This document shows, piece by piece, positions 38,072 through 47,072 of a stretch of DNA of 64,000 nucleotides. The notes below the pieces were generated by a model. It made no database searches, was not told the DNA's origin, and was given only the letters and a program-made list of their open reading frames with translations. Every line of letters begins with the position of its first letter. Position 1 is the first letter of the stretch. The DNA comes from Rhizobium esperanzae (lineage in GTDB: Bacteria > Pseudomonadota > Alphaproteobacteria > Rhizobiales > Rhizobiaceae): the NCBI RefSeq assembly GCF_014197615.1, contig NZ_JACIFY010000002.1, positions 414,914-478,913 of the forward strand. The letters are read 5' to 3'. The position numbers were made by a program, and so were the translations under genes.

Positions 38072-38775
38072 GCGGCGCGGCGTTCCTTCTCGATCGCAGC
38101 ATAGGCGTCGTTCAGCGCCGCCATGCGTTCATTGGCGATCACATGGAATTCCTTCGGCACCCCGCGCGAGATCAGCCGATCGGGATGATGCTCGCTGACG
38201 AGGCCGTGATAACGGCGGCGGATCGTCGGGAAATCATCCGAAGGCGAAACGCCGAGCACCTTATAGGGATCGCGGCCGGACGAGACGTGGCGGGCGGCGA
38301 TCTGCTCGAAGCGGGTCTCGCTCATCTCGAAGATCTCGCCGATATGGCGTAGGAAAATCAGTTCCTTCTCGTGGATCAGCCCGTCAGCCTTGGCAATGTG
38401 GAAGAGGCCGTCGAGCACGTCTTCCAGCACCGTGCAATTGGCCGCACAAGTGATGCAGAGCGTCGAGAGCCGCTCTGCATAGGCTTCGTAGCCGGCCACA
38501 TCCTGGCGTGCGAGATTATAGAGCCTGGCGACGTTCTTGGCCTGGTCCTCGGGAAATTCGAAGATTTCGCGGAAGGCTTCGACCTCCTTCTCGCTGACGA
38601 TGCCGTCGGCCTTGGCCATCTTTGCCGACAGCGCGATGATCGCCACGGAGAAAGCCACTTTGCGCCGGGTCTCGGGATCGCCTTCGAAAACCGTTCGGAT
38701 AGCCTCGACCACCGCGGAAAGCGCATTGCCCGCGGTATTGCCAATGGCGTTCAACAGTTTTTCCCAGAAGGACAT
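38068..38775 (-). CDS. TerB/DnaJ domain protein (DjlA-like)
   Basis: The 235-aa protein has an N-terminal hydrophobic/helical start, a TerB-like domain (about residues 35-140, KMAKADGIVSEKEVEAFREIF and IAKADGLIHEKELIFLRHIGEIF) and a C-terminal J domain (DPYKVLGVSPSDDFPTIRRRYHGLVSEHHPDRLI) with the HPD tripeptide that stimulates Hsp70 ATPase. This is the DjlA architecture without a clear membrane anchor. The gene overlaps the amidase gene by four bases, so they are co-expressed. Confidence 0.88.
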   Translation of the reverse strand: MSFWEKLLNAIGNTAGNALSAVVEAIRTVFEGDPETRRKVAFSVAIIALSAKMAKADGIVSEKEVEAFREIFEFPEDQAKNVARLYNLARQDVAGYEAYAERLSTLCITCAANCTVLEDVLDGLFHIAKADGLIHEKELIFLRHIGEIFEMSETRFEQIAARHVSSGRDPYKVLGVSPSDDFPTIRRRYHGLVSEHHPDRLISRGVPKEFHVIANERMAALNDAYAAIEKERRAA

Positions 38776-39269
38776 CGAAAATCTCGCACATGCTTGTCAA
38801 CTTATAGCAAACAGCTTGACCAAAGAATCGTAGCCTTTGCAAGGCGACTATTGGTCGTAGGGCCGAACACAGTTTTCACGATTCTGTAATTATTGCATCG
38901 CAACAAGCGATCGATCCGCTTCGCCTGATCGGCTGCGGGAGGACCGCCCGCTCCCTCCTCCTCAACGCCTAACCATCGATTTCCACAACTGTTCCCGATA
39001 AGCAGATCCGGCTTGAAACGATTATATCGACGCTTCGCGCCGCCTTTGCCGTTCAACCCGGCAGAAAGGCGCGTTTTCGTAAATTCTTTACTTTACAGGG
39101 CCACTTCCCTGCCGCATCCATGCGCTAATGCATGTCGACCGGAAGTGTGCAGCGGTTCCGGGATGACGATATGCATAAAAACAAAGGGCTAAAGCGCGTC
39201 GCTTGAATCAAAGCTTGATGTGATGCGCCTTCATCGACGCCGCCGCACCGAAACGCCATAGGAGGGATC
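38776..39269. other. Intergenic region, no gene supported
   Basis: About 490 bp between the divergent djlA-like gene and pfp. An 84-aa minus-strand open frame (38802-39056) has no resemblance to known families. A degenerate palindrome around 39190-39230 (AAAGCGCGTCGC facing GTGATGCGCCTT) looks like a decayed dispersed repeat. Promoters for both flanking genes should lie here; I could not locate them convincingly. Confidence 0.5.
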
Positions 39270-40481
39270 ATGGCCAAGCAGAAAGTTGCAATGCTGACCG
39301 CCGGAGGCCTGGCGCCCTGTCTTTCCTCCGCCGTCGGCGGCCTCATCGAACGCTACAGCGACGTCGCTCCCGAGATCGATATCATCGCTTATAAGTCCGG
39401 TTACCAGGGCGTATTGCTCGGCGACAGCATCGAGATCTCCCGCGCCATGCGCGAAAAGGCGCCGCTGCTGCATCGTTACGGCGGTTCGCCGATCGGCAAC
39501 AGCCGCGTCAAGCTCACCAATGCCGCCGACTGCGTCAAGCGCGGCCTGGTCAAGGAAGGCGAGAACCCGCTCAGGATCGCCGCCGAACGCCTTGCCAATG
39601 ACGGCATCACCATTCTCCACACGATCGGCGGCGACGACACCAATACCACGGCCGCCGACCTCGCCGCCTATCTCGCCGCCAACGGCTACAATCTGACTGT
39701 CGTCGGCCTGCCGAAGACCGTCGACAACGACGTCGTGCCGATCCGCCAGTCGCTCGGCGCCTGGACGGCCGCCGAAGTCGGCGCGCATTTCTTCGACAAC
39801 GTCGGCAACGAACAGACCGCCGCCCCCCGCACGCTCGTCATCCATGAGGTCATGGGCCGCCATTGCGGCTGGCTGACGGCTGCGACCGCCCGCGCCTATC
39901 TCCAGCGCACCAGCCGCAACCAGTATGTCGATGGCCTGATGATGGATGCGCATCTGAAGAGCATCGACGCCGTCTACCTGCCGGAGATGGCCTTCGACCT
40001 CGACGCCGAGGCCGCCCGCCTGAAGGAGAGCATGGACCGCAACGGCCACGCCACGGTCTTCGTCTCCGAAGGCGCCTGCCTCGACGCCATCGTCGCCGAG
40101 CGCGAAGCCGCCGGCGAGACCGTCAAGCGCGATGCCTTCGGCCATGTGAAAATCGATACGATCAATGTCGGCGCCTGGTTCCAGAAGCAGTTCGCCAGCC
40201 TCTTGAACGCCGAACGCTCTCTCGTGCAGAAATCGGGCTACTTCGCCCGCTCGGCGCCTGCCAACACCGACGACCTCAGGCTGATCCAGAGCATGGTCGA
40301 TCTCGCCGTCGAAAGCGCGCTCAACAAAGTCTCCGGCGTCACCGGTCACGATGAAGCGCAGAATGGTAAATTGCGCACTATAGAATTCCCGCGCATCAAA
40401 GGTGGCAAGGCTTTTGACCTTTCTACGGCATGGTTTGCCGAAGTCATGGACAATATAGGCCAGAAATACAAAGAAGCGTGA
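39270..40481 (+). CDS. pfp: Pyrophosphate-dependent 6-phosphofructokinase
   Basis: This enzyme reversibly phosphorylates fructose 6-phosphate using pyrophosphate. The 403-aa protein has GGDDTN at residues 120-125; Asp in place of the Gly found in ATP enzymes marks the PPi type. PKTVDNDV (148-155) carries the catalytic Asp with the Lys typical of PPi enzymes, and MGRHCGWL binds the sugar phosphate. AGGAGG precedes ATG 39270. Rhizobia rely mostly on the Entner-Doudoroff pathway, so this enzyme may work in the gluconeogenic direction. Confidence 0.95.
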   Translation: MAKQKVAMLTAGGLAPCLSSAVGGLIERYSDVAPEIDIIAYKSGYQGVLLGDSIEISRAMREKAPLLHRYGGSPIGNSRVKLTNAADCVKRGLVKEGENPLRIAAERLANDGITILHTIGGDDTNTTAADLAAYLAANGYNLTVVGLPKTVDNDVVPIRQSLGAWTAAEVGAHFFDNVGNEQTAAPRTLVIHEVMGRHCGWLTAATARAYLQRTSRNQYVDGLMMDAHLKSIDAVYLPEMAFDLDAEAARLKESMDRNGHATVFVSEGACLDAIVAEREAAGETVKRDAFGHVKIDTINVGAWFQKQFASLLNAERSLVQKSGYFARSAPANTDDLRLIQSMVDLAVESALNKVSGVTGHDEAQNGKLRTIEFPRIKGGKAFDLSTAWFAEVMDNIGQKYKEA

Positions 40482-40538
40482 TTGACGGATGGTTAATATG
40501 ATGTCTTTGCTTGTTCCTGAGGAATAGGAGGAGACACC

Positions 40539-41174
40539 ATGTCAGTTGAAGCCTGGCTCGCTTTTGCGGCCGCATCCGCCATCATGCTGGCCATACCGGG
40601 GCCGACGATACTGCTCGTCGTCTCCTATGCGCTCGGTCATGGACGCAGGACTGCGCTTGCGACGGTCAGCGGCGTGGCGCTTGGTGACTTCACCGCGATG
40701 ACGGCGTCTCTCTTCGGACTCGGCGCCGTCCTTGCCGCCTCCGCCACCCTCTTCACCGTCTTGAAGTGGATCGGCGGCGCCTATCTGATCTGGCTGGGAA
40801 TCAAGCTCTGGCGGGCTCCGGTGATTGGCGAACCGGTTGCCGACAACGACAACCTGCCGGAAGAAAAATCGCTCAAGATCTTCCTCCACGCCTATATCGT
40901 CACCGCCCTCAATCCGAAGAGCATTATCTTCTTCGTCGCCTTCGTGCCGCAGTTCCTCAATCCGGCCCTGCCCTTCTTCGGGCAGATGGCAATCATGGAA
41001 GCGACGTTCCTCGTGCTGGCGATCCTCAACGCCTCCACCTATGCGTTTCTCGCCCATACCGCGCGCGGACTGATTCGCAAGGCAAGCATCCAGCGCGCCG
41101 TGAACCGCACCGGCGGCACCCTGCTGATCGCTGCAGGCGCCGTAACGGCCGGGTATCGCCGTATTGCAGCTTAG
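40539..41174 (+). CDS. LysE/RhtB family exporter
   Basis: LysE/RhtB proteins export amino acids or homoserine lactones by proton exchange. The 211-aa protein has about six membrane segments. The N-terminal AIPGPTILLVVSYALGHGRRTALATVSGVALGD and ALNPKSIIFFVAFVPQFL are family signatures. AGGAGGAGACACC precedes the ATG. Its last coding base plus stop codon TAG (41172-41174) fall in the left inverted arm of the repeat element at 41171-41445, so the element supplies the 3' end of the gene. Substrate unknown. Confidence 0.92.
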   Translation: MSVEAWLAFAAASAIMLAIPGPTILLVVSYALGHGRRTALATVSGVALGDFTAMTASLFGLGAVLAASATLFTVLKWIGGAYLIWLGIKLWRAPVIGEPVADNDNLPEEKSLKIFLHAYIVTALNPKSIIFFVAFVPQFLNPALPFFGQMAIMEATFLVLAILNASTYAFLAHTARGLIRKASIQRAVNRTGGTLLIAAGAVTAGYRRIAA

Positions 41175-41445
41175 AGCCTTTCCCGGTCAGATTGCAGCAT
41201 TCTGCCGGAGCAGGTTTTCGTCAGGGCAAAGGCGATTGGCGATGGGCATACCCCAAGGTACGTCCGAGCCGATCGCCTTTGATCCTGGCGGAAAGATGCC
41301 CGGCCCTTCGGGTTGGCTGAAACGGGCCGGCTGACCGACCGGCCGGCTTGGCCGTAGAACTGGGCTACGACGCGCGCCGGCCGGTCGACCATCCGACTCC
41401 GTTTGAGCCAACAGAATGCTGCAATCTGACCGGGAAAGGCTCTAA
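41171..41445. mobile_element. MITE-like element with 34-bp perfect terminal inverted repeats
   Basis: Bases 41171-41204 and 41412-41445 are exact reverse complements (outer ends TTAGAGCC and GGCTCTAA), enclosing about 207 bases with a second nested inverted repeat (41227-41240 with 41268-41281, one mismatch) and GC-rich hairpins. It has no coding capacity; the short open frames inside are reverse-complement artefacts. It resembles rhizobial intergenic mosaic repeats or a non-autonomous MITE. No clear target-site duplication is visible. Confidence 0.7.
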
Positions 41446-41560
41446 AAATATTCCGTGGTTGCCGGAATGCCACGAATAGGTTAATGGGGTCGTCAGGGCT
41501 TAAGGTATTTAGTAACTTTTATACGCTGCCGGGGCGGCGCGATTTCACGAAAGTGGCGGA

Positions 41561-42496
41561 ATGGTAGCGATCGGATTATCCGGCCTGAAACGCAGTCTTG
41601 TCGTTTCGACGATACTCTGCGGTGTGATGACGGGATGCGCGAGCGTCGAATACACCTCGCAGACCGAACTGACAGCCGCCCAGACCGTAGTGCCGATGCC
41701 GAAACCGGGCGAGGATGCAACCCTCGCGGCGATCCCGACCGCCGAAGGTGCAGTTGGCCCGGCAGGCACCGCCATTGCCCAGGCATCCCCCTCTCTGACC
41801 GCAACGGCGATGCCGGCAGTCACAGGCTCTCAGCCGGCCGATCTGACCATGCAGGCAGGCATTCAGCCGGCCGCCTATGCACAAATCCCGCTGACGCCCG
41901 AGATGACGGCCATCCAATCCGTGGTGCCGACGCCGCGCCCGGGAATCCCGGCACAGCCGACAACGCAGCTTGCCTTTGCAGCGACACCGCAAAACAGCGC
42001 GCTTGCGGCACTTGCCGCAGTCGACACCACGCCGCGTGCCAGCATGGATTACGGTTTCGACGAATCCGGGCCGATCGATCCGCCGACGGCACCGCCGATG
42101 TTCAGCGACGACGACAAAGACGATGCGCCGACGGTCGAAAAGAGCTTCGTCACCAAGCTTATCCAGAAATATTCGAAGATCTACGAAATTCCCGAAACGC
42201 TGCTCCATCGAATCGTCCATCGCGAGAGCCGCTACAATCCGAAGGCTTACAACAAGCGCGGCTATTTCGGCCTCATGCAGATCAAGTACAACACCGCCAA
42301 GTCCATGGGTTATGATGGCGCCCCGGGCGGCCTCTTCGACGCCGAAACCAATATCAAATATGCCGCGAAATATCTGCGCGGCGCCTGGCTCGTCTCCGAC
42401 AACAAGGAAGACGATGCCGTCCGCCTCTACGCGCGCGGCTATTATTACGATGCCAAGCGCAAGGGGATGACCGACGTCGCCCAGGGCAACTACTGA
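41561..42496 (+). CDS. Lytic transglycosylase lipoprotein (SLT domain)
   Basis: The 311-aa protein has a lipoprotein signal (ILCGVMTGCAS, lipidated Cys about 26), a long Pro/Ala/Thr-rich linker with repeated VVP(M/T)P(K/R)PG units (residues about 30-180), and a C-terminal SLT domain. IVHRESRYNP holds the catalytic Glu, followed by GYFGLMQIKYNTAKSMGYDG and FDAETNIKYAAKYLRGAW. It should act on peptidoglycan from the periplasmic face of a membrane. The linker suggests reach through the periplasm. ATG 41561 is in a GTGGCGGA context rather than a strong ribosome-binding site. Confidence 0.9.
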   Translation: MVAIGLSGLKRSLVVSTILCGVMTGCASVEYTSQTELTAAQTVVPMPKPGEDATLAAIPTAEGAVGPAGTAIAQASPSLTATAMPAVTGSQPADLTMQAGIQPAAYAQIPLTPEMTAIQSVVPTPRPGIPAQPTTQLAFAATPQNSALAALAAVDTTPRASMDYGFDESGPIDPPTAPPMFSDDDKDDAPTVEKSFVTKLIQKYSKIYEIPETLLHRIVHRESRYNPKAYNKRGYFGLMQIKYNTAKSMGYDGAPGGLFDAETNIKYAAKYLRGAWLVSDNKEDDAVRLYARGYYYDAKRKGMTDVAQGNY

Positions 42497-42535
42497 CGCC
42501 AGACAATTGCTGAAAATGGCGATCGAGGCTCCAGC

Positions 42536-43960
42536 CTATGGCTGTGGCTGCGCCTGTTGCTGCGACCCGGCCTGCTGTTGCGGCGCCCCCGATTGCGGCA
42601 AGGCCGCCAGGATCGCCTTGAGAAGCGTCTGCGGCTGATAACCAAGCCAGCCCGGTGTCAGGCCGAGCCTGATGACGACCAGATCGGCTGAAGGCACGAT
42701 CGCCATGCTCTGCCCGTCATGCCCCGTCAGCCAGAACGTATCCTCGGGCAGCCCGAACCGAGCGCTCGAGCCGCCCGGCGCGAGCCAGGCCTGGCCCTGC
42801 GTATACCGCCCGTTCGACGCTACCGTCGGCGTACGCATGGCGCCGACGAAACCTTCGGGCAACAGCCGCCGGCCGTTCCACACGCCATCCTGCAGCAGGA
42901 ACTGCCCGAAGCGGGCCCAATCATGCGCCGTCGCATAGAGATAGGAACTTCCGGCAAACGTGCCGCGCGCGTCGAGCTCGAACACGGCGCTCGTCATGCC
43001 GAGCGGCGCAAACAGCGCATCGTGCGGATAGGAGAAGGCGGCCTGTGCATTGCCGACCCTGTCCATCCAGATGCGTGACAGGAGCACCGCCGTACCGCTC
43101 GAATAGCGGAAACGCTGGCCGGGCGCAGCCTCCATCGGCGCATTGGCCGGCAGCGATACCATATCGGGATCGAGATAGAGCATACGCGTCACATCGGCGA
43201 CGTCGCCATAATCCTCGTTGAAGGCAAGGCCGCTCTCCATGCCGAGCAAGTCCGATACCCTGATCTTGGCGCGCGCATCGTTCTTCCACTGCGCCAGCAG
43301 ATGATCGTCGTCGAAGGAGATCTTGCCGTCGAGCATCAGCCGGCCGAGGATCGCAGCATTCACCGTCTTCGTCATCGACCAGCCGATCAGCGGCGTCTTT
43401 GCCGAAAATCCGGGGCCATAGGCCTCGGCGACGATACGGCCGTGGTGCACGACCACGATCGCCCGCATGGCCGGGCCAGCAAGTCGGGCATCGGCAAGCA
43501 GCGCAGCGATCTCAGCGTCCGGCTGATCGCCGGCGCCCTCACCCTGCGGCCACACCGCATCGGTCGCCCCCACTCTGGCCGGCGCATCGAAAGGCACCGC
43601 ATTCGCCGCCGCCTCGAAATTGCCGTCCGGTACGCTCGTGCAGCCGAAGGCGCCGCGATAGAGCGCATAACTCGGCGCAAACAGCCCCATGAAGCGCGCC
43701 GTCACACGGTCGTTGTCGCGATCGACACTGACGCGCATCAGCCGCAGCAGCGGATTTCCGGGCGCCTGGACATCGTCATGGAGCACATCGTCGGCGTCCC
43801 GGCCGGCAATGAAGACGTTGGAGCAGACGATCTTGGCGGCATAGCCGTCACCGACCCGCAGCAGTTCCGGCGGCCATACGTAGAGCCAGCCGGCGCCGGC
43901 CATGATGACGAGAACAAGGACGAGAGCAAACGCCTTCAGAATACGCAGGACAAATCGCAT
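42536..43960 (-). CDS. Serine hydrolase, class C beta-lactamase fold
   Basis: From MRFVLRILKAFALVLVLVIMAGAGW the product is 474 aa with an N-terminal membrane anchor or signal. The active-site S195-x-x-K198 (IGWSMTKTV) and a YSS motif (RFRYSSGTAVLL) are present, and TGHDGQS near residue 430 occupies the third (K/H-x-G) position. This family includes esterases and peptidases as well as beta-lactamases, so antibiotic hydrolysis should not be assumed. The C-terminus is a Gln/Pro/Ala repeat. The open frame to 44098 was not used because it reads over the divergent btaA promoter. Confidence 0.88.
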   Translation of the reverse strand: MRFVLRILKAFALVLVLVIMAGAGWLYVWPPELLRVGDGYAAKIVCSNVFIAGRDADDVLHDDVQAPGNPLLRLMRVSVDRDNDRVTARFMGLFAPSYALYRGAFGCTSVPDGNFEAAANAVPFDAPARVGATDAVWPQGEGAGDQPDAEIAALLADARLAGPAMRAIVVVHHGRIVAEAYGPGFSAKTPLIGWSMTKTVNAAILGRLMLDGKISFDDDHLLAQWKNDARAKIRVSDLLGMESGLAFNEDYGDVADVTRMLYLDPDMVSLPANAPMEAAPGQRFRYSSGTAVLLSRIWMDRVGNAQAAFSYPHDALFAPLGMTSAVFELDARGTFAGSSYLYATAHDWARFGQFLLQDGVWNGRRLLPEGFVGAMRTPTVASNGRYTQGQAWLAPGGSSARFGLPEDTFWLTGHDGQSMAIVPSADLVVIRLGLTPGWLGYQPQTLLKAILAALPQSGAPQQQAGSQQQAQPQP

Positions 43961-44088
43961 GGCATTCCTCCATGGCGGGAGAGAAGCAGGAATCGCACAC
44001 GCCGGAAAGGGGCCGGACCGAAGAAGGGCCGTCGTTGCGATCACTTTACCAGGAGGACGATCTCTCCGGAGAACGGCGCCCACAGCCC

Positions 44089-44106
44089 ACGTCATCAAAC
44101 TGTAGC
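44089..44106 (+). promoter_or_regulatory. Pho-box-like site upstream of btaAB
   Basis: ACGTCAT-CAAA-CTGTAGC has two half-sites in the 11-base phase of the PhoB consensus CTGTCAT-N4-CTGTCAT: five of seven and four of seven positions match, including GTCAT and CTGT cores. It lies 45 bases before the btaA start. Betaine-lipid genes are known PhoB targets in rhizobia. Confidence 0.5.
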
Positions 44107-44150
44107 AGTGGCGCGCTACACGCCCTGAACGCTAAAAAGGTGACAGACTC

Positions 44151-45395
44151 ATGTCAGAATTTGCACCGGATGCCGGCTTCCGCAAGAACCGGAAACTCAA
44201 GGACGCCCTTCTCCGCCACAAGGCTTTTTCGAAGGAAGGTTTCTCCGAGCGTCTCTTCGGCCTTCTCTTTTCCGGTCTCGTCTATCCGCAGATCTGGGAA
44301 GATCCGGATCTCGATATGCAGGCGATGGAGCTGAAGCCAAATCATCGCATCGTCACCATCGGCTCCGGCGGCTGCAACATGCTCGCCTATCTCTCCAAAG
44401 CGCCGGCCTCGATCGATGTCGTCGACCTCAACCCGCACCACATCGCGCTGAACCGCCTGAAGCTTGCCGCCTTCAAGCACCTCCCCGGCCATACCGATCT
44501 CGTCCGTTTCCTGGCGATGCCGAACGAGAAGTCGAACAGCCGCGCTTATGACCAGCATCTCGCTGCCAAGCTCGATGAAGCGACCCGCAGCTATTGGAAC
44601 GGCCGCAAGTTCGGCCGCCGCCGCGTCACGGTCTTCGACCGCAACATTTACGAAACCGGCCTGCTCGGCCGCTTCATCGGCGCAGCCCATCTTCTGGCCC
44701 GCCTGCATGGCGTCAAGCTGCGCGAAATGACCAAGACCCGCTCGATCCGCGAACAGCGCCAGTTCTTCGAAGAGCAGATCGCGCCGCTGTTCGAAAAGCC
44801 GGTCGTGCGCTGGATCACCGGCCGCAAGAGCTCACTCTTCGGCCTCGGCATTCCGCCGCAGCAATATGACGAGCTCGCAAGCCTTGCCGCTGATCATTCG
44901 ATCGCACCGGTGCTGAAGCATCGCCTGGAAAAGCTCGCCTGTCATTTCCCGATGCGCGACAATTATTTCGCCTGGCAGGCCTTCGGCCGCCGCTACGGCA
45001 CGCAAGAGGAAGGCCCGCTACCGACCTATCTGAAGTCGGAGCACTATGAGGTGATCCGCGCCAATGTCGACCGCGTCAACGTTCACCACGCAAGCTTCAC
45101 CGAGCTTTTGGCCCACGAGCCGGCCGCCTCGCGCGACCGTTACATCCTGCTCGACGCGCAGGACTGGATGACCGACGCGCAGCTGAACGACGTCTGGCGG
45201 GAAATCACCCGCACGGCGCGTGAAGGTGCGCGCGTGATCTTCCGCACCGCCGCCGAAAAGAGCATCATCGAAGGCCGCTTGTCTCCTTCGATCCGCGATC
45301 AGTGGGATTATTTCGAGGAGCAGTCGCGTGAGCTGACGGCGCTCGACCGTTCGGCGATCTACGGCGGCTTCCACATTTACGGGAAGAAGGCGTGA
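44151..45395 (+). CDS. btaA: SAM:diacylglycerol 3-amino-3-carboxypropyltransferase BtaA
   Basis: BtaA transfers the aminocarboxypropyl group of SAM to diacylglycerol, making diacylglycerylhomoserine. The 414-aa DUF3419 protein has YPQIWEDPDLDMQAMEL, the SAM-binding VTIGSGGCNMLAYLSKAPASIDVVDLNPHHIAL, and the long central helical part typical of BtaA. The pathway product DGTS replaces phospholipids when phosphate is short. AAGGTGA precedes the ATG. Its TGA overlaps the btaB start (GTGA), showing coupling. Confidence 0.95.
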   Translation: MSEFAPDAGFRKNRKLKDALLRHKAFSKEGFSERLFGLLFSGLVYPQIWEDPDLDMQAMELKPNHRIVTIGSGGCNMLAYLSKAPASIDVVDLNPHHIALNRLKLAAFKHLPGHTDLVRFLAMPNEKSNSRAYDQHLAAKLDEATRSYWNGRKFGRRRVTVFDRNIYETGLLGRFIGAAHLLARLHGVKLREMTKTRSIREQRQFFEEQIAPLFEKPVVRWITGRKSSLFGLGIPPQQYDELASLAADHSIAPVLKHRLEKLACHFPMRDNYFAWQAFGRRYGTQEEGPLPTYLKSEHYEVIRANVDRVNVHHASFTELLAHEPAASRDRYILLDAQDWMTDAQLNDVWREITRTAREGARVIFRTAAEKSIIEGRLSPSIRDQWDYFEEQSRELTALDRSAIYGGFHIYGKKA

Positions 45396-46066
45396 GCAAG
45401 GTCGGGACCGAGACGGTAGGAAACAGCAACGAACATGCCAGCCTGATGGATGGCATGTATCGCTACCAGCGCCATATCTATGACCTGACCCGCAAATATT
45501 ACCTCCTCGGCCGCGACAGCACGATCCGCAATCTGGACGTGCCGGACGGCGGCACTTTGCTCGAGGTCGGCTGCGGCACTGGCCGCAACATGGCCTTCGC
45601 TCATAGGCATTTCCCGACCGCCAAGCTCTTCGGCCTCGACATTTCCCAGGAAATGCTGATCTCGGCGCGCAAGACCTTCGCCACCAAGGCGACAATCCCG
45701 GAATTCCGCGTCGCCGACGCCACGGCGTACACGCCGCGCGAATTCGGCGTCAGCGGCTTCGACCGCATCCTGATTTCCTATGCCCTGTCGATGATCCCCG
45801 ATTGGGAACGCGCCGTCGATGCCTCGATCGCCGCACTCAATCCCGGCGGCCAGTTGCACATCGTCGATTTCGGCCAGCAGGAAGGCCTGCCGCGCTGGTT
45901 CCGCCGCATGCTGCAGTCCTGGCTTACGAAATTCCACGTCACCCCGCGCGCTGATCTGCGCGAGGTCGTGGAAGCCCAAGCCCATGAAAACAACGCGAGA
46001 TTGGTGTTTGAAACTGTCGGCGGCGGTTATGCCTGGCGGGCGGCTATTATCAGCAAGCGCTCATAA
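45392..46066 (+). CDS. btaB: Diacylglycerylhomoserine N-methyltransferase BtaB
   Basis: BtaB methylates diacylglycerylhomoserine three times with SAM to form diacylglyceryl-N,N,N-trimethylhomoserine (DGTS). The 224-aa class I methyltransferase has LLEVGCGTGRNMAFAHRHFP (motif I), GLDIS, and ILISYALSMIPDW (motif III region). The N-terminal MYRYQRHIYDLTRKYYLLGRD is a BtaB trait. GTG start at 45392 overlaps btaA. The operon is compact and ends here. Confidence 0.95.
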   Translation: MSKVGTETVGNSNEHASLMDGMYRYQRHIYDLTRKYYLLGRDSTIRNLDVPDGGTLLEVGCGTGRNMAFAHRHFPTAKLFGLDISQEMLISARKTFATKATIPEFRVADATAYTPREFGVSGFDRILISYALSMIPDWERAVDASIAALNPGGQLHIVDFGQQEGLPRWFRRMLQSWLTKFHVTPRADLREVVEAQAHENNARLVFETVGGGYAWRAAIISKRS

Positions 46067-46193
46067 TTCGCTTGAAACTAACCGATTTTTTACGTTGATA
46101 TGGTGAAAAGAGGGTTATTCCTCTGCTGGACTCGTTTTTCTCGAAGGTCAGGCTGTGGGGCAAAGAGATCATTCGGTTCACGACGGGATACCC

Positions 46194-46991
46194 ATGCGCC
46201 GGCTTTTGTTTTGCGTTCTGCCTTTGGCCATCATGTTGGCTGGCTGTTCCTCTTCCGGTCACGACTATCTCGAAACAGCATCGATAAAACCGAAGACGCG
46301 CTTCCAGGACACCGATCCGCAGGATTTCGGCCCGAAGCATCCGCAGCAGAATGCGATCCACGGCATCGACATCTCCAAATGGCAGGGTGATATCGACTGG
46401 GCGACGGTGAGGAATTCCGGCGTCGGCTTCGCCTTCATCAAGGCGACGGAAGGCAAGGACAGGGTAGACCCCCGCTTCGACGAATATTGGCGCGAGGCGC
46501 GCGCCGCCGGCATCCCGCATGCCCCCTACCATTTCTATTATTTCTGCTCCTCGGCCGACGAGCAGGCCGACTGGTTCATCCGCAACGTGCCGAAGGAGGC
46601 CATGCGCCTGCCGCCGGTGCTCGACGTCGAATGGAACGGCGAATCGAAGACTTGCCGCTATCGTCCCGACCCGGAAACGGTGCGCTCCGAAATGCAGCGT
46701 TTCATGGACCGGCTGGAGGCTTACTACGGCAAGCGCCCGATCATCTACACTTCGGTGGATTTCCACCGCGACAATCTCGCCGGCTATTTCCAGGATTATC
46801 ATTTCTGGGTCCGCTCGGTGGCGAAACATCCCGAAGTCACCTATACCGACCGCCGCTGGGCCTTCTGGCAATATACCTCGACCGGCGTTATTCCCGGCAT
46901 CAAGGGGCCGACCGACATCAACGTCTTTGCCGGCAGCGCAAAGAACTGGAACAATTGGGTCGCGGCCGTTTCCAAGGATAGAAATTCTTAG
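46194..46991 (+). CDS. GH25 family lysozyme (lipoprotein)
   Basis: GH25 enzymes cleave the MurNAc-GlcNAc bond by hydrolysis. From MRRLLFCVLPLAIMLAGCSS the 265-aa product is a lipoprotein (lipobox IMLAGC). The catalytic domain shows HGIDISKWQGDIDW (first Asp), FAFIKATEGKDRVDPRF, PYHFYYF, and LPPVLDVEWNGES (catalytic Asp-x-Glu). ATG 46194 was chosen over GTG 46155 because it starts a clean lipoprotein signal. Substrate could be the cell's own wall or that of competitors. Confidence 0.9.
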   Translation: MRRLLFCVLPLAIMLAGCSSSGHDYLETASIKPKTRFQDTDPQDFGPKHPQQNAIHGIDISKWQGDIDWATVRNSGVGFAFIKATEGKDRVDPRFDEYWREARAAGIPHAPYHFYYFCSSADEQADWFIRNVPKEAMRLPPVLDVEWNGESKTCRYRPDPETVRSEMQRFMDRLEAYYGKRPIIYTSVDFHRDNLAGYFQDYHFWVRSVAKHPEVTYTDRRWAFWQYTSTGVIPGIKGPTDINVFAGSAKNWNNWVAAVSKDRNS

Positions 46992-47072
46992 TAACGTCTT
47001 TCAATGTTTCTTGCTTCCGTCACATTCCTCTGGGAAAGCGACGGACATCCGTTTGATATAAGGACCGCATTC

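Noticed and set aside
38802..39056. 84-aa minus-strand open frame between djlA-like gene and pfp
   Set aside because: No family resemblance, no good start context, and it sits in the expected promoter region of divergent genes.
39190..39230. Imperfect palindrome upstream of pfp
   Set aside because: Too many mismatches to call an operator; likely a decayed dispersed repeat.
41187..41411. Short open frames inside the MITE-like element
   Set aside because: They arise from the inverted-repeat structure and have no protein features.
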